64,000 nucleotides of DNA from contig OZ037890.1 in assembly GCA_964035575.1 (NCBI GenBank), positions 744,001-808,000 on the forward strand, written 5' to 3'. The stretch comes from Rhynchopus sp. YZ270_cl-10. Taxonomy: Eukaryota > Euglenozoa > Diplonemea > Diplonemida > Diplonemidae. Shown here piece by piece: positions 40,446 through 52,641 of this stretch (position 1 is its first letter; the number at the start of each line of letters is the position of its first letter). Below the pieces are notes generated by a model, which made no database searches, was not told the origin of the DNA, and was given only the letters and a program-made list of their open reading frames with translations. The position numbers and the translations under genes were made by a program.

Positions 40446-42131
40446 ATGCAATTATATCTTTACTTCGGGGCAGGGTTCGTGACAGCATCGTTTTTGGCGA
40501 CGTTGGTCTTTGGGAGGTCGCGGGGGGTGAGCGTAGGGTGCGGCGTGCTGGCGTTGGCTGCGTTGCTGTTTTTGACTGTGGTTGAGGGGGATCGGGCGGA
40601 GAGGGAACGTGGAATTCATTATGCACAGAATTTTGGTGAGACTGACGCATCTGCATCTACTGAAGCACCGTTGGGTGTGGTTGGGAGTGGAACACCACCA
40701 TCACCACCAACACCATCTTCTCCTCCATTAATCACACCAACCGAGTCGAAGTCGTGCCTAGAGATGCCTTGCTCCAATCTCGAAGATCTCTCGTGCACAA
40801 TGAGTTCTGCTTTCCTCCGTTCTCTTTGGACCCCACAAAATGCGTTGGATGCAATCCAAACAAAAGGCACCGTCTTCCTCTCGATGTACCGGCACAACCC
40901 AGCGGCAACCTCATTGGTTATGGACGAAATGTGGTTCAATATGTTGTACCACTTTGGGAAGGTGCTTCCTGGGGTTAAGGTGTTGGTTGGGATGACGAAA
41001 TGTCCGTTTCCGGGGTTAGATGTGGTTATAGGGAGGAGAGATGGGGAGCAGTTTGAAAAAAAGGGGGGGGATGTGGCGGGGCAGGTGGTGTGCCATGCGA
41101 TGCCGCATCCGTGCGACTGTCCGCAAAAGAACATCTATTCAAGGTGCAAGCTTGCGTTGGTGCTTGGGGTGTTGCGGGGTGGGTATGCTGCGTTCTGGAT
41201 AGAAAGTGACACAGTGTTCCTTCGCAACCCGCTAGCAGTGCTGCCCCCATACCCTGAAGAGGTGGATATGATGGGCTGCTACGAACGGAACTACCACATC
41301 AACATGGGCACCATCTGGGTCAAGTCGAACAACAAAAGCATTGAAGCGTTCGAGCGTGCATTCTACTCCCTGCAGAACGAAGCCCGCATCGCAACACATC
41401 TCCAAAAAAACAAAAATCAGTTGGACCCATGGATTTACGAGCAGGCAGTGGTGGCACAACAGTTCGAACTTCCGGGGAAATCGTTTGCCAAGGTATACAG
41501 AATAAGTTGTTTTTTATACCAAAAAAGACTGGAGAGGTGTGGACGCTTCATAGAGTTTCGGTTTTTTGTTCATTTGTTTACTCTTTGAACAGTTTCCCCC
41601 ATATTTTTTTGTTCGAACATTCAATGCCCACAGTACGCGCTGCTCCCAGTCATGAACGCAGCCGGGACTGAGATCATGCATGCTCGCACAGTCGGCCTCG
41701 CTGCTCCCTTCCCAGAACACCTCTTCGCCTGCCGCGCGCAAAACAAAAAGAAGCTTAAGTTATGGCGCGAGAATGTATGCCATGCCACCCACTGCCAACA
41801 CCCTTTTTTTTCTCTTTGCGAATGCGTAGTTTCTACAACCGCATAATTTGTTTTTTTCGTGCTTCACCCAAATTAACCCCCCTGCCATTTTATTTTGCCT
41901 TCAATTCCCCCCATAGTCGCTTTCCTTTATTCCTAATGACAAAAACCACAACAGGCCGCAAAAGGAGAACTGATCTCCGCACACTCAAGCGGCGGCTGCG
42001 GGGCCCACGTCTGGACAAAGAAGGGCCTCCTGATTGAGTTGCGTGCGTGGTACGACAAGGAGGACGTTGATCTCTTCTGGAAACACCCGAGGACCACGTC
42101 CATCAGACAACACATGTGGTCCGTGGGCTGA
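40446..42131 (+). CDS. putative Golgi glycosyltransferase (nucleotide-diphospho-sugar transferase, GT77-like)
   Basis: Exons 40446-41492, 41634-41774 and 41955-42131 give 454 residues with consistent phases. One or two hydrophobic segments at residues ~5-46 look like a type II signal anchor. A Thr/Ser/Pro stem follows, then a catalytic domain. The segment AAFWIESDTVFLRNPLAVLP near 250 resembles the D-x-D region of this family (usually DxDVVWLRDP; here ESD). MGTIWVKSNNKSIEAFERAF and a WxYEQAVVAQ-like stretch are also typical. The C-terminus (GGCGAHVWTKKGLLIE) adds a conserved-looking end. Such enzymes transfer sugars such as arabinose, xylose or galactose to surface glycans. The donor cannot be told, and the ESD in place of DxD deserves caution. 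Confidence 0.65.
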
Positions 42132-43466
42132 GAACGATTTTTTCTGTGTTGTCATAGTCCAATCGCGGCCCTTCCTTCGTGGTGATGTACCACCCATCTG
42201 GGATGTGCCTCTCCGTCAGTCTGTGGAGGTAGCCCAGCGCCATCGTTGTGTCGGAGAAAAAAAAATGACATTATCTCGAACAACATACTGCTGTGAGGGG
42301 AAAACCATCTCCCAGCAAAAAAGCTAGGAGCGTTGAACCTTCAAGAAAAGCACTTTTGTGAGGCTCATTCATCTCTCAGCCTTTGTGTCGTACGTCGCCC
42401 CGAGCAAAGCCCCATTGATTTGGAGGCTTTTGAGGAGCTGATAAGGGTCTCTGGTTCTTTGCAAATTCCCCCCCACTTTTTAGGGGGAAAACCACAGGGA
42501 AGACCAGAGAGCGAATAATTCGTTTTTTTTTTTTTGTGTCATCTTTGCCATACTCTTTGAGGGATGAATGTCATTCTGTGAGCCAACCACTGCGTTCCTG
42601 TTCTTTGCACGGGGGGCTGTAAAGGGTTTAAGGGTTGTCTTGACACGCCACCCACTGTAATGCAGCCTCCTATGGTGAAAACTGCCCCTTTTGGAGTGGT
42701 TTGCTTTTCGGCAAAAAAAAACCATAAAAGCCACAGCAATACAGAGAGAACCAACCTCCCTTTTTTTACCTTGTTACCCCTTTTGGGTGATAAGGGATTG
42801 AGGAGAGAACCTATTCTGGTGTATGGTCGATGACATATTAAACCCAGAAAAAACGAATATCAGTCATGGTTTTTGAGCCATGAACATTAACCCGAAAATA
42901 ATCGCTTTTTTAAAAAAATGGGCAAGCTGCATCGTTGTGGAGGGGATTGTTATTGAGAGTTGTGAGAGTTTTGAGAGTTAAAGAAAAACGCGTTTTTTTC
43001 CCCTTCGTTTTCCTTTGATGTATTGTGTATGTGTTATCCAACATACAGCTATATGTCTTCCAGTTTAAGTTCCAACCATAACCCCCTCTTTTAGTTATTT
43101 TTTCTTTCTCTTTCTGACCAACGGGTGTTACCACAAAACGCATCATTTAGCTATATTTTGATATCTCTCTCACTCTCTCTTCCCCTCCCTCATTCTGCTG
43201 CCCAAATACAGTATTTTGTTTTGGCAAAAAAAATAATAGCAAATTTTCCAAAAAAAAGACAGTGAGTACTGTCTATATGGCAGCTACACGAATCCAACAG
43301 CAAAGAAACAAAGAGAAATCCCCTTTTTACCCCAATCCGTTGATTTAGTAGCTGTCCATTCTCTACCGCAAGACATATCGTTTTCCACTCTCCAGGGGGG
43401 ATTTCAAATATCTCAATAATAATCTTCTTCAAACCCACAGAACAAAAAAAAAAAAGACACTCCACG
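42132..43466. other. intergenic spacer
   Basis: I see no gene, hairpin element or inverted-repeat element here. Composition is T-rich with short mixed stretches. The last 200 bases are the likely leader of the BILBO1-like gene. Confidence 0.4.
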
Positions 43467-44738
43467 ATGTACATTCGGGTATGTGCAGACATCGCGGGGA
43501 AAAAGGTGAATTTAGAGCTTCCTTTCAATGGCGTGCCGAGTATTGGGGAGTTGACTAGGCGGATTGATGACGTGTTTTCCTCTGAGATGCGGGTGTTGCA
43601 GCCAGGGTTTGGCGAACGCTTCTTGACAACGAAGATGCAGGTGTACGACGACCGACATTTGAAGTGGGTTGACCTCCTGAGCTCGGACCAGATCACGACA
43701 GACCGCTGTCAGGTCTACGCCTTCAAGGAGAACGGTGGATCCCCTGTCCGCGACATCCAACAAGAGATGCCCGCCCCCCGCGCACCCTCCGCCAGCTCCG
43801 TCCCCTACCACAGCTCCTCCCCGCAGCGCAGTGTAGGTGGCTACTCCCCGGGCGGCAGCTACCAGCACGTCTCCCCCCTCAGCTCCGAATGGCGTGTCGG
43901 GAAGGAACGTCCCCAGGTCCCCTTCCAGGACAAAATCGACACCACCTTCCAAGACTTCAACCACTCCCGATCCGGGTCAATCAGCCATGGGGAGCTGACA
44001 AACGGATTCAAAACTGTGGACATCGACTTCACCGCGGGGACCCTTGATGAGCTCTTTGTTAAAGCAGACCGCAACCAGGACCAGCGTTTGACTCCAGAGG
44101 AGTGGCGGGCGTGGTGTGGGGTGTACCCCAATACGTTGGACTGTGTGTACTTCAGGGGGCGGGACCGGGTGGAGGAGGAGGAGGTGAACAGGGCGTCGAG
44201 GCGTATCCAGGATGATCTTGTGCAGGCGGAGTCGCGTGAGCAGCAGCTGCGTCGCGAGCTGGATGAGATCCAAGCACGCAAGGCAGACGGGCAGCGTCAG
44301 ATGGAGGTCTTCAGACAGCGCCAGGCGGCCTTCCAGCAGCGTCGCGACACGCTTGAGCAGCAGGAGCGTGACCTGATGGAGCAGGAGATCCGCCTCGAGC
44401 GGCAAAGAGACCACCTCAGAACACAGGAGCATCGTTTCAACGTCGCAGCACATAAGTTCGACCAGGCAACTGCGGTATGTACAAAAAGAATATGTAGACA
44501 ATGGTGTGCCCTATATAGGGCTATAGTGTATACCCTAGAAGTACCCAATTTACACCTAATTTTGGGAAAAATCACACCAGGCATAATGTTAGAATTATTC
44601 CACTAAAAACGGCTGCGGGGAAAAGAAAAGAAAAAGGCCCCTGGAAGTTCTTCCAAGCCATGTGAGAGAGTGCTGACCAAATCAACTTATTCACAGGCAA
44701 CCGCATCGCCCCGCCGTGCACTCAGAACTGGAATGTGA
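43467..44738 (+). CDS. BILBO1-like protein: ubiquitin-like N-domain, two EF-hands, coiled coil
   Basis: Exon 1, 43467-44474, ends in phase 0 before GTATGT. A short exon at 44697-44738 would add 13 residues and a stop, giving 349 residues. Residues 1-92 (DIAGKKVNLELPF, MQVYDDRHLKWVDLLSSDQI, CQVYAFKENG) resemble the N-terminal domain of trypanosome BILBO1. A Ser/Pro linker precedes two EF-hand loops, FNHSRSGSISHGEL near 161 and ADRNQDQRLTPEEW near 197, then YPNTLDCVYFRGRD and a coiled coil to the exon end. Order and spacing are those of BILBO1, which polymerises into the flagellar pocket collar. Alternatively the gene continues through exons at 45086-45132 and 45441-45489. The match is from memory of the family, not a search. 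Confidence 0.7.
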
Positions 44739-45013
44739 AGTGAACGTTGGTGACCCCTCTAGGATTCAGTTGTATTTTTCATTTATTTTTTGTGTTGTTA
44801 TCCAAACGTTGTGCTGTTGTGTGTGTCTTTTTTTAAAGTGGGGAAACCCTCCCTCTTCCCTGGACCTGGACGCGCAGATCACTGTGTTTTGCGTTTACCC
44901 TAATTCTACGTCTGCTTTAAATAGCAGTGGATATGGGGCAGCTTTACGCGTTTTATTATTATTTTTTTGGGGGTTCGATAACCCGCGGAGTGTCACCTTC
45001 ACCTTTTTTTTCA

Positions 45014-45058
45014 AGGTGACTAAGCACGAGAGGCTTAGGGTCATCTTATAAACTTTTC
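45014..45058 (+). repeat. CTAAGC-hairpin element upstream of an acceptor
   Basis: GGTGACTAAGC, loop ACGAGAG, GCTTAGGGTCATCTTATAAA, T run, then AGCGCAG acceptor at 45085. Its 5' side carries GGGGGTTCGATAACC and GTCACCTT, the latter able to pair with AAGGTGAC at the element's start. Confidence 0.75.
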
Positions 45059-45085
45059 ATTTTTTTTTTTTTTTTTTAGCGCAGG

Positions 45086-45489
45086 AAGAGGTCAGGGAGG
45101 AACGGAGGGACATAATAATGCAAATCATTGCGTGTGTTGTGTGTTCCCCCCCTATGAACGAATTGGAATAAAAAAAAAATATGGAGTTTTGACAAAAATC
45201 TTTGCAAAAAAAACTAAATAAACCTGCGGCAGTGCTATTGTATTGTAAACCTGTATCTCCCCCCCCATCCTTGTACCCAGACCCGGGGAAAAAATAAACA
45301 TATTTTTTTGTGCGGTAACTTCCAAAGCAAAATATTTCAATACAACACAGTGATGATTTTTTCTTTTTTGAATTGAATGCGACTAAGCAGGGGAGGCTTC
45401 GGGTCAACTTATGAAACGTTTCCTCCTTTTCTCTCTTCAGTGATGATTATAGAAATTATGTGCCCCACAGGGAGGCTCAGTATTTCTAG
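45086..45489 (+). CDS. two short candidate exons, possible true 3' end of the BILBO1-like gene
   Basis: After AGCGCAG, 45086-45132 reads EEVREERRDIIMQII plus two bases and meets a GTGTGT donor. After CTCTCTTCAG, 45441-45489 restores the phase and reads DDYRNYVPHREAQYF and TAG. The join gives a charged helical end that continues a coiled coil well, and both acceptors are preceded by a hairpin element. Phase 0 at the first acceptor fits the end of the BILBO1-like exon 1, so these exons may replace the 44697 exon or belong to another transcript. Confidence 0.45.
45378..45420 (+). repeat. CTAAGC-hairpin element upstream of an acceptor
   Basis: GCGACTAAGC, loop AGGGGAG, GCTTCGGGTCAACTTATGAA, then a pyrimidine tract ending CTCTTCAG at 45440. 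Confidence 0.7.
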
Positions 45490-45834
45490 TTTTTTTTTCC
45501 TTCTCCTTCTTTCAAAATCTGTAGAGGCTTATGTCGTTTTATCCCTTTTTTTTTCCTTCTCTTTTTTCTCTTTGTCCTCACACGTTCTACGTTTTCTTTC
45601 TTCACAAAAGAAAATAAAACACAAACGAAAAAACACCCCGGATGCGACCACACAAATGGTCTGTTTTATATTTTTTTTCTCTTGTCGTTATCACCATCGA
45701 TAGTACAGTTTACTCCTGATCCTGTTTTTTTTGCTGCCTTTTCTTTTTGTTTTTTTTTTTCTTTAGTTGTTCCCCCTCTCATAAAAGGCATTGCTGCCTC
45801 TTCTCCCCTTCTTCCCCTCCTCCCCCATCTGCAG

Positions 45835-46054
45835 AACACGCCTTTCCTTCAGCATGTGGCCGCAGCTTTTGTACTGATTTAAAAAAATTTGATAGTCTCC
45901 CCTTTCCTCCTTCAATATAAAAACATTTTTCTTTTCTATTTTCATCCAGGGCAGACTATTACGGCCAGAGGTGCATCAGAAATTCATTTTATCATCAAAT
46001 GTCAGCCTCCACATGGATGTAGGACCGGGTGTCCACCTCCGGTTATGCACCAAG
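45835..46054 (+). CDS. two candidate exons of unassigned gene
   Basis: 45835-45870 (after CTGCAG, before GTACTG) and 45950-46054 (after CATCCAG, before GTACAT) join in phase to a sequence with NTPFLQHVAAAFGRLLRPEV and LHMDVGPGVHLRLCTK, which looks protein-like. A further acceptor at 46150 continues in phase into the large channel frame, so these could be 5' exons of the calcium channel. However, that last piece is mostly pyrimidine tract and the link is doubtful. Family not recognised. Confidence 0.3.
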
Positions 46055-46225
46055 GTACATATTTCAAGTCAACTTTTTTTGTAGACCCTCTCCCGAGAAT
46101 AGCCTCTTCCCGTACACCATCTCTCCCTACCAAAGCCTCCCTCCCTGCAGCAAAAGGGCGGTGTTCTGACACCATGCGACGCTAACACATTCCCCCCCTC
46201 TTCTCCCTCTTCCCATTTAGGTCCT

Positions 46226-49200
46226 ATGGGCGATCCTCCTGCAGAAAAACGGCAGACATGGGCGACCGATATGTTCCCGACCCAGGGGGATATAGAAATG
46301 GACCAAATGGGGAACGGCGATTATGAAACCGATTTGGGGTCGCCGCCTCCGTCCGAGGAGATGCTGTCGACGGGGACACCGAGGGGGTTTGCCGCGTCGT
46401 CCGCTTCTTCTGCTTCGTTTTCGTCGTCGTCATCGCTGTCGGAGCTGCGAGCAACCCGCTATGACAAAGATTTCTTAAACGGAACCACAGGCAATGCAGC
46501 ACAAACCCACGACACAGACCAAGCCCTTGCGGACCTCGCAGAAGACGTGCCTTTAGCTTGGCCACGCTGGCGAGCAGAGTTCCGTCGATACTTCTTTCAC
46601 GCCACCTGGCTGCACCACGTCTTCACCGCCGCCATAGTACTTAACTGCATTATCCTCGCTATGTACGACCCTTTAGATAAAGACCACTCCAACGGACGCA
46701 AAGCATTGACCGTCATTTTAAATGCTGGAGACGCGTTTTGTTCGATTTTATACTTTCTTGAAATGTGTTTCAAGATCATTGCGATGGGTTTCTTCGAATA
46801 TCTCGGCAAGAAATGGAATGTCGTAGATGGGGTCATCGCGATTGTCGGGATTGTCGCAATGATACCGGTCACCCCAGGATCGCTTGACGTCGTCAAAATG
46901 ATTCGCCCTCTAAAACTTTTAAACGCCATTCCAACCATGGAGCGCATCATGAACTCTTTAATCGAAAGCATCGCCACCCTCTTTTATGTGGCAGTTCTAT
47001 ACTTCTTCTTTTCCCTTGGTATGGGGATTATTGGGGTGCAACAATGGGAAGGGCTTTTTCTCAAACGCTGTCTTCTCAATGAAACCCGCTTTTACATCTC
47101 TGAAACTGGGTCGATCGATGGGTACGACAGTTTCACCGAATTTTCAGGTATAATCAATGGCATGGCGTCTGCAGCAGGGGAGACCGATATGAACCTCTCT
47201 GTCTTGCAGACGGGGTTTGCTGCGTTGCAAGGGTTTGCGGATTTTGAATCAAATCTGACTCTGTTGCAGAAGGTTGCCTCTACCGACGCAGTCTACGAAG
47301 ATGAAACTGTGTGCAAAACGTTGGAGGAGTTTTCCTCCTTCGGTGGGTTCTACTGTCCGTATATGTACGACTGTTTGGACTATCAAAATTTGCAGAACGG
47401 TTGGCTCTCATTTGACCATATAGGAGTCGCAATGTTGACACTGTTTCTCGGCATTTCACTAGAAGGCTGGACCACCACGATGTACCAAACCATGAACGCG
47501 ACGAGCTATTTTGCGGTCTTCTACTGGATTTTTTTGATTCTGATTGGATCCTATTTTTTGATGAACTTGACGCTTTTGATTATTGCGGAGACGTTTAATT
47601 CTTCGATTATGCGGGCAAAAGCGAAGAAAAACGAACTAAAAAAAATCCGCGCAAAACGCGCAGAAGAAGCAGCCGCTGGGGACCACACCTCCACCTCCAC
47701 CTCCGATGATGACATTGATGGCGACGCAGACTTACACAACTTCTACCTCAAATCAACCGGTGTAGACTACAAACGGCTACAAAAAAAGGCGGAAAAACCC
47801 AAATCGAAGAGCAGGCTTGATGTATTCAAAAAGATTGGCTTGGAGATATACTTAAAGCTTGCCCAATGCGGCGCTGCGACCCGCCCGCAGGCACTACGAG
47901 AAAAACTGAATTCCAAAATTCTACGAAATGTGTGGTTTCGCCGATTTCTCATCTTTTGCATTGTGGTCAACACGGTTACCCTCTCTGCAGAGTACCAAGG
48001 GCAAAGCGAGCGCACTACACAAGCCTTCAACATTCTTAACATCATCCTCACCTTCATCTTCACCATGGAAATCTTTCTAAAGCTCTACGTAGGAATGCGA
48101 CGCTACATCAAAGACCCCTTCAACCTTCTCGACATCATCATCGTTGTCTCCGGTCTCCTTGAATTCTTTATGTCCGGAGAAGGCTCCATCAGCGCCCTCC
48201 GCTCCCTCCGTGTCCTCCGCGTCATCCGATTGGCAACCTATTTCAAGCAACTCCAAAAATGGGTTCACATTCTGATGAGCGCCTTCCGAAGCGTGCTGTA
48301 CATAGTGTTGTTGTTGTTGTTCTTGATTTTTGTGGGGGCGATATGGGGGATGATGCTCTTTGGTGGGGGGTTATGTGAAGAGGCGGAGGAGGGGCCGGTG
48401 GGGGTCGATCTGACGATATTTCAAAATATTACGGTGGAGCCGTTTTCGACGTTTTATCGGCGTCTCAATGGGGTTTCACGCAGTCCTACTGATGGAAGAT
48501 GTAAACCAGGTTTTGTTAACCCACGATACAACTTTGATACGCTCCACAACAGCATTCTCGTCACCTTCCAAATTATTACCGGGGAGGATTGGAACACCCT
48601 TCTTTACCTTACAATGGATAACACCTCATGGCTTGCGGGGGTATATGGGTTGAGTATTTTTATTGGTGGGAACTATTTGATTTTGAATTTATTTGTGGCG
48701 GCGTTGTTGTGTCGTGCAAACGGCGAGCCGATGACCATCTCCGGAAATAAAACGCCTGCGAATTTACAACTTCGTCAGGTCGCCTTTGCGTCTCTTTCTC
48801 CACAACAGCTGGAGGAGTTGAGATTGATTGATGAGGAACAGTTTAAACATCGGCTACTCCATTATGGAGTAAAACGGAGCATGCTGACTTCTTTGGGACG
48901 TGGTTTTGGTGCAGCAGAGTTTGCGGAATGTGATGATGAAGTGCTCAATACTTTAGGCATCACAGATCAAGCATGGCGTCTCAAGCTCCTCCGTCTCGGC
49001 AACGCGCTTAGAAATGATCCAGACGGCTTTATGGAGATTGATCAACATATTCGATATGCCGCAGAATGTCTCCACCCACTGCTCTGTCGTATCCATAAAG
49101 ATTTTCGTATTGCAGCGATTCAAGATGATCATAATAAACAGCAGGATCAGCAGCATACTTTGTCTTCGTATATTAAAGAGCAGAGTACCTTAACGGAGCT

Positions 49201-52200
49201 TGCGGAGCCGTTGTATGAGGAGGAGATGGCGTCGTTTTCTTCGGTTTCGCATGAACAGAAACCAACGGAGTTAACGCATTATAGGCATTTATGTGACCCA
49301 GAAGAGGTCTTGCATTCAGTCGCATCGTATGGGGATGACCCAAGAGTGCTGCAGCAGTGTTTGATTATGAAGTATCCACGATACGCTTCGGAGTCGAAAT
49401 ATTTGTTGAAAACGTGGATTGCGGCGTACGATGCGAAGATGAAGGAGCGGGACAATGTTGCGACAAAGGTGAGCGAAATGCTCAAATCTAACAAAGATTT
49501 TGATGCATCTTCTGCCAAAGTCGGTATCGATGCTGTTACCAGCGTAGTCGAAGCATATGACGACGCACCAATGCTTTTAGTCGAAGACCTCAAACTCCGT
49601 TACGTACTCCTCGACCGAGAAATCCTTTTCTTAGAAGACTGGAAATCCGAGAGAGACGCCCGCGAACAAACCTTCTCAGAATTCTACAAAATGATGCGCG
49701 AATACGAAGCCTCAAAGCACTCCTTCTTCAACACCTTCAAGCTAGCACAATCCGACAATGCATTATTCATCTTCCCCAGATCCTCCGACACCGAAGCAGA
49801 TTCTTGGGCAACCCAACACCTCATCAAATTTCTCAGCCAATTCCGATCATGCGTTATAATAATGTGCGATTCGCGGGTGTTCGAATGGTTTATGGTGTTA
49901 GTCATCATGGCATCTACGGTGTGTCTGGCAATAGACACTCCGTTACGACCACCAGATCATCCTCAAGAAGTGTTAATTGAAAAGGTACAGTTTGTTACGA
50001 TGTGCGTTTTTGCGTCGGAGACGCTGTTGAAGAGCATTGCATATGGGTTTTTCTTGAATGAAGATGCTTATCTACATCGCGATATGTGGAATCGTCTGGA
50101 CCTATTCATCACAGTCACCTCCATTATAGGTGAAATGCTTCCCCTTCCGCACTCAGGAATGGATCTGCATCGGTCCTTCCGCATGCTCCGTCCTTTGCGA
50201 TTCATCAACAGGCTGGACGGCGTCAAGGTAGTGTTCACCGCAATCCTTTCATCGCTCCCACCGTTAATGAACGTCACGCTATTGTCGTTGGTAGTATGGT
50301 TGATATTCGCTATCGTAGGACTACAACAATTTAGCGGGCGGTTTCATAAATGCACGGACAAAGAATATGGTGATATGGATGGGGTTTACTCCACTCGAAT
50401 TGAATGCATCGAAAATGGATGGAAATGGGCTAACGCCGATGCGAATTTCGATGACATCGGACACGCTTTTCTTACCCTCTTTCAAGTCGCAAGCCTCGAA
50501 GGTTGGCCGACTGTAATGTATAACTCTATCGACGCCGTCTCCTACGACGTCGCGCCACAGAAGGACCGAAACCCCTACCTCGCGTATTATTACATAATTT
50601 TCATCATTTTTGGATCCTTCGTTATTGTCAACCTTTTTATCGGCGTTTTGATTGATACGTTTACCGCACAAAAGCAGTCAGTAGGAAAGTCGTTGGTGCT
50701 TTCCCCTGGCCAAGAGAGGTGGGTGAGGGTGCACTCCGAGATGTTGCAGATGGTGAACGACGAGCTAAGCAAAGACCCGCCGACGAACATTGCGCCCTTC
50801 CGACAGAAGCTGCACCGGATTGTTACTACCAGGAAGTTTGACCTTGCGATTGCGGTGTGCATTGGGATTAACATTGTTGTGATGGCTTTGGAGCATCATC
50901 CTTCCTCGGAAGCGTTTGATGTCTTGGCTGTGGTGGTCAACGATGTCATGCTTGGTGTTTTTGCGTTGGAGGTTGCGGCGAAGGTGATTGCTCTTGGCCC
51001 GAAGGCGTTTTTCAAGAGCCCATGGTGTCGCTTCGACCTTGTCATCGTGTTGTCCAGCGCTGCGCCCTTCATCATTGTGTCGCTGCTCGACCTCTTCGGC
51101 AGCCATGAGTCCACGCAGACCCGTGTGAACAGCTTCCGTGCGCTGCAGCTCCTCCGTCTCTTGAAAATGATGCGTGCCTCGCGTGGCATCCGGCGTATGC
51201 TCAAGACTTTGTTCCTCTCCGTCCCATCGCTCTTCAACGTCTCTGCTGTAGTCGCGTTGCTTCTCTTCGTCTATGCGGTATGTCAAAGGATTGACCCTTT
51301 GCATTAAAGACAAATCTCTGGTAAGAGGTGAATAGAGAGTGTTAGAAACAACCAATTCCCGTTTTAATAGCCTTTTTTTTTGGCCTCAAAGAGGTTTGCT
51401 CTTGGCCAGGTGGTCAGTGGGAGCGTATTGCAGTAATAAAAAATGTCACCACAACAGGTCCTCGGGGTTCAGGTCTTCTCCCGCGCAACGTGGGGGTCTG
51501 GTCTGAGCAGGCTTGCGAATTTCACTCAGTTCGGCCCGTCTATGCTTTTACTGTTCCGGATGCTGACTGGAGAGGAGTGGCATGCCTTTATGTACGACTG
51601 CATGGCAACGCGGGAGCAAGGGTGCGAGGAGCACATTGGCGGGTGTCTGCCGTATTGGTGGGCCCCTGTGTACTTTGCGTCCTTTTGCCTTGTGGGGATG
51701 TATATGCTGAGCAACCTTTTTGTTGCTGTGGTCATTGACAACTTTGGTGCGGCGAATGCCTCTGTCTTGGACGAGGCGTATCGCAACACCCTCACACAGC
51801 AGTGGCGGCTCTACGCGACCGGCAAGCGCCTTCCCCTTGAACGTCTTGAGGGCTTCCTCACTGGCATTGGGCCGCCCCTTGGGCTCTACCCAGACTCGCT
51901 CCTCGTCAAGCCCTTCATCAAGGAGCTTGACCTCCACGCCTACACCCGCCGCAACGGAGACCTCTATATCCACCAAGACGAAATCTACCCAAAGCTCTTC
52001 TCTCACGCCTTCGGCACGCCACTCCCTGAGAAAACCCTTAAAAAGCTCCGCAAACGGCAAGACTCTGTCCTAAAGAGCGTTCGTGGGAAGGACAAAATGA
52101 CGCCCCTCAGCGAGATCAACAGCATTGTGAAGGTGCAGGCGATATGCAGGGGGTTTCTTTTGCGTGCGAAGATGCAGAAGTGGCGGGCAAGCAATCCAAC

Positions 52201-52513
52201 GATTGCAGGGAATCGCTGGCAGACGTTTACCAGCGACGAAGGCGAGACGTACTACTACGACACAGTGGCAGGGGTGACACAGTGGGAGAAGCCCTTCCCA
52301 AGCCTCTCAGCAGAGGAGCTGCGAAAGTACGGCAAAGGCCCAAGACGAAGCCGAGGCCTCTCGGTCGCACCGCACGCACGCCGTCTCCGAGGCTACAACG
52401 AAACCGTCTGGGTACAACTCACTGACGAAGACACCGGGACCCCATACTACCACGATATTGCGACAGGAAAAACCACCTGGGATCAACCCCTGATCTTCTG
52501 TCATGAGATTTGA
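46226..52513 (+). CDS. four-repeat voltage-gated calcium channel with SAM-like, IQ and WW modules
   Basis: Exons 46226-51277 and 51458-52513 give 2,035 residues. The start is the first ATG after a TTTAG; upstream exons are possible. Four six-helix repeats are visible. Pore glutamates are in SLEGW (I), TGEDW (II), SLEGW (III, near 1423) and TGEEW (IV, near 1720): an EEEE ring, as in Ca2+-selective channels. S4 helices are clear in II (LRSLRVLRVIRLATYF), III and IV (LQLLRLLKMMRASRGIRRML), weaker in I. The intron splits S5 of repeat IV. The II-III linker holds a SAM-like helix bundle near 860-930 (LGITDQAWRLKLLRLGNALR). After repeat IV come an IQ-like helix near 1908 (VQAICRGFLLRAKMQKWR) and two WW domains, ~1936-1968 (TYYYDTVAGVTQWEKP) and ~2000-2030 (PYYHDIATGKTTWDQP). 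Flagellar or plasma-membrane Ca2+ entry is likely. Confidence 0.88.
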
Positions 52514-52641
52514 GCGGGCAAAAAAGCGGCTAAGGTTTAGAAAATGGTAACCGAATGGGTGTGTAGGGGGGAAAGGGGGGAAGGGGGTTTGCAAACTAGA
52601 GTTATTTTGTGTTTTGAGTGTTAAAAAAAACAACAACTCGT

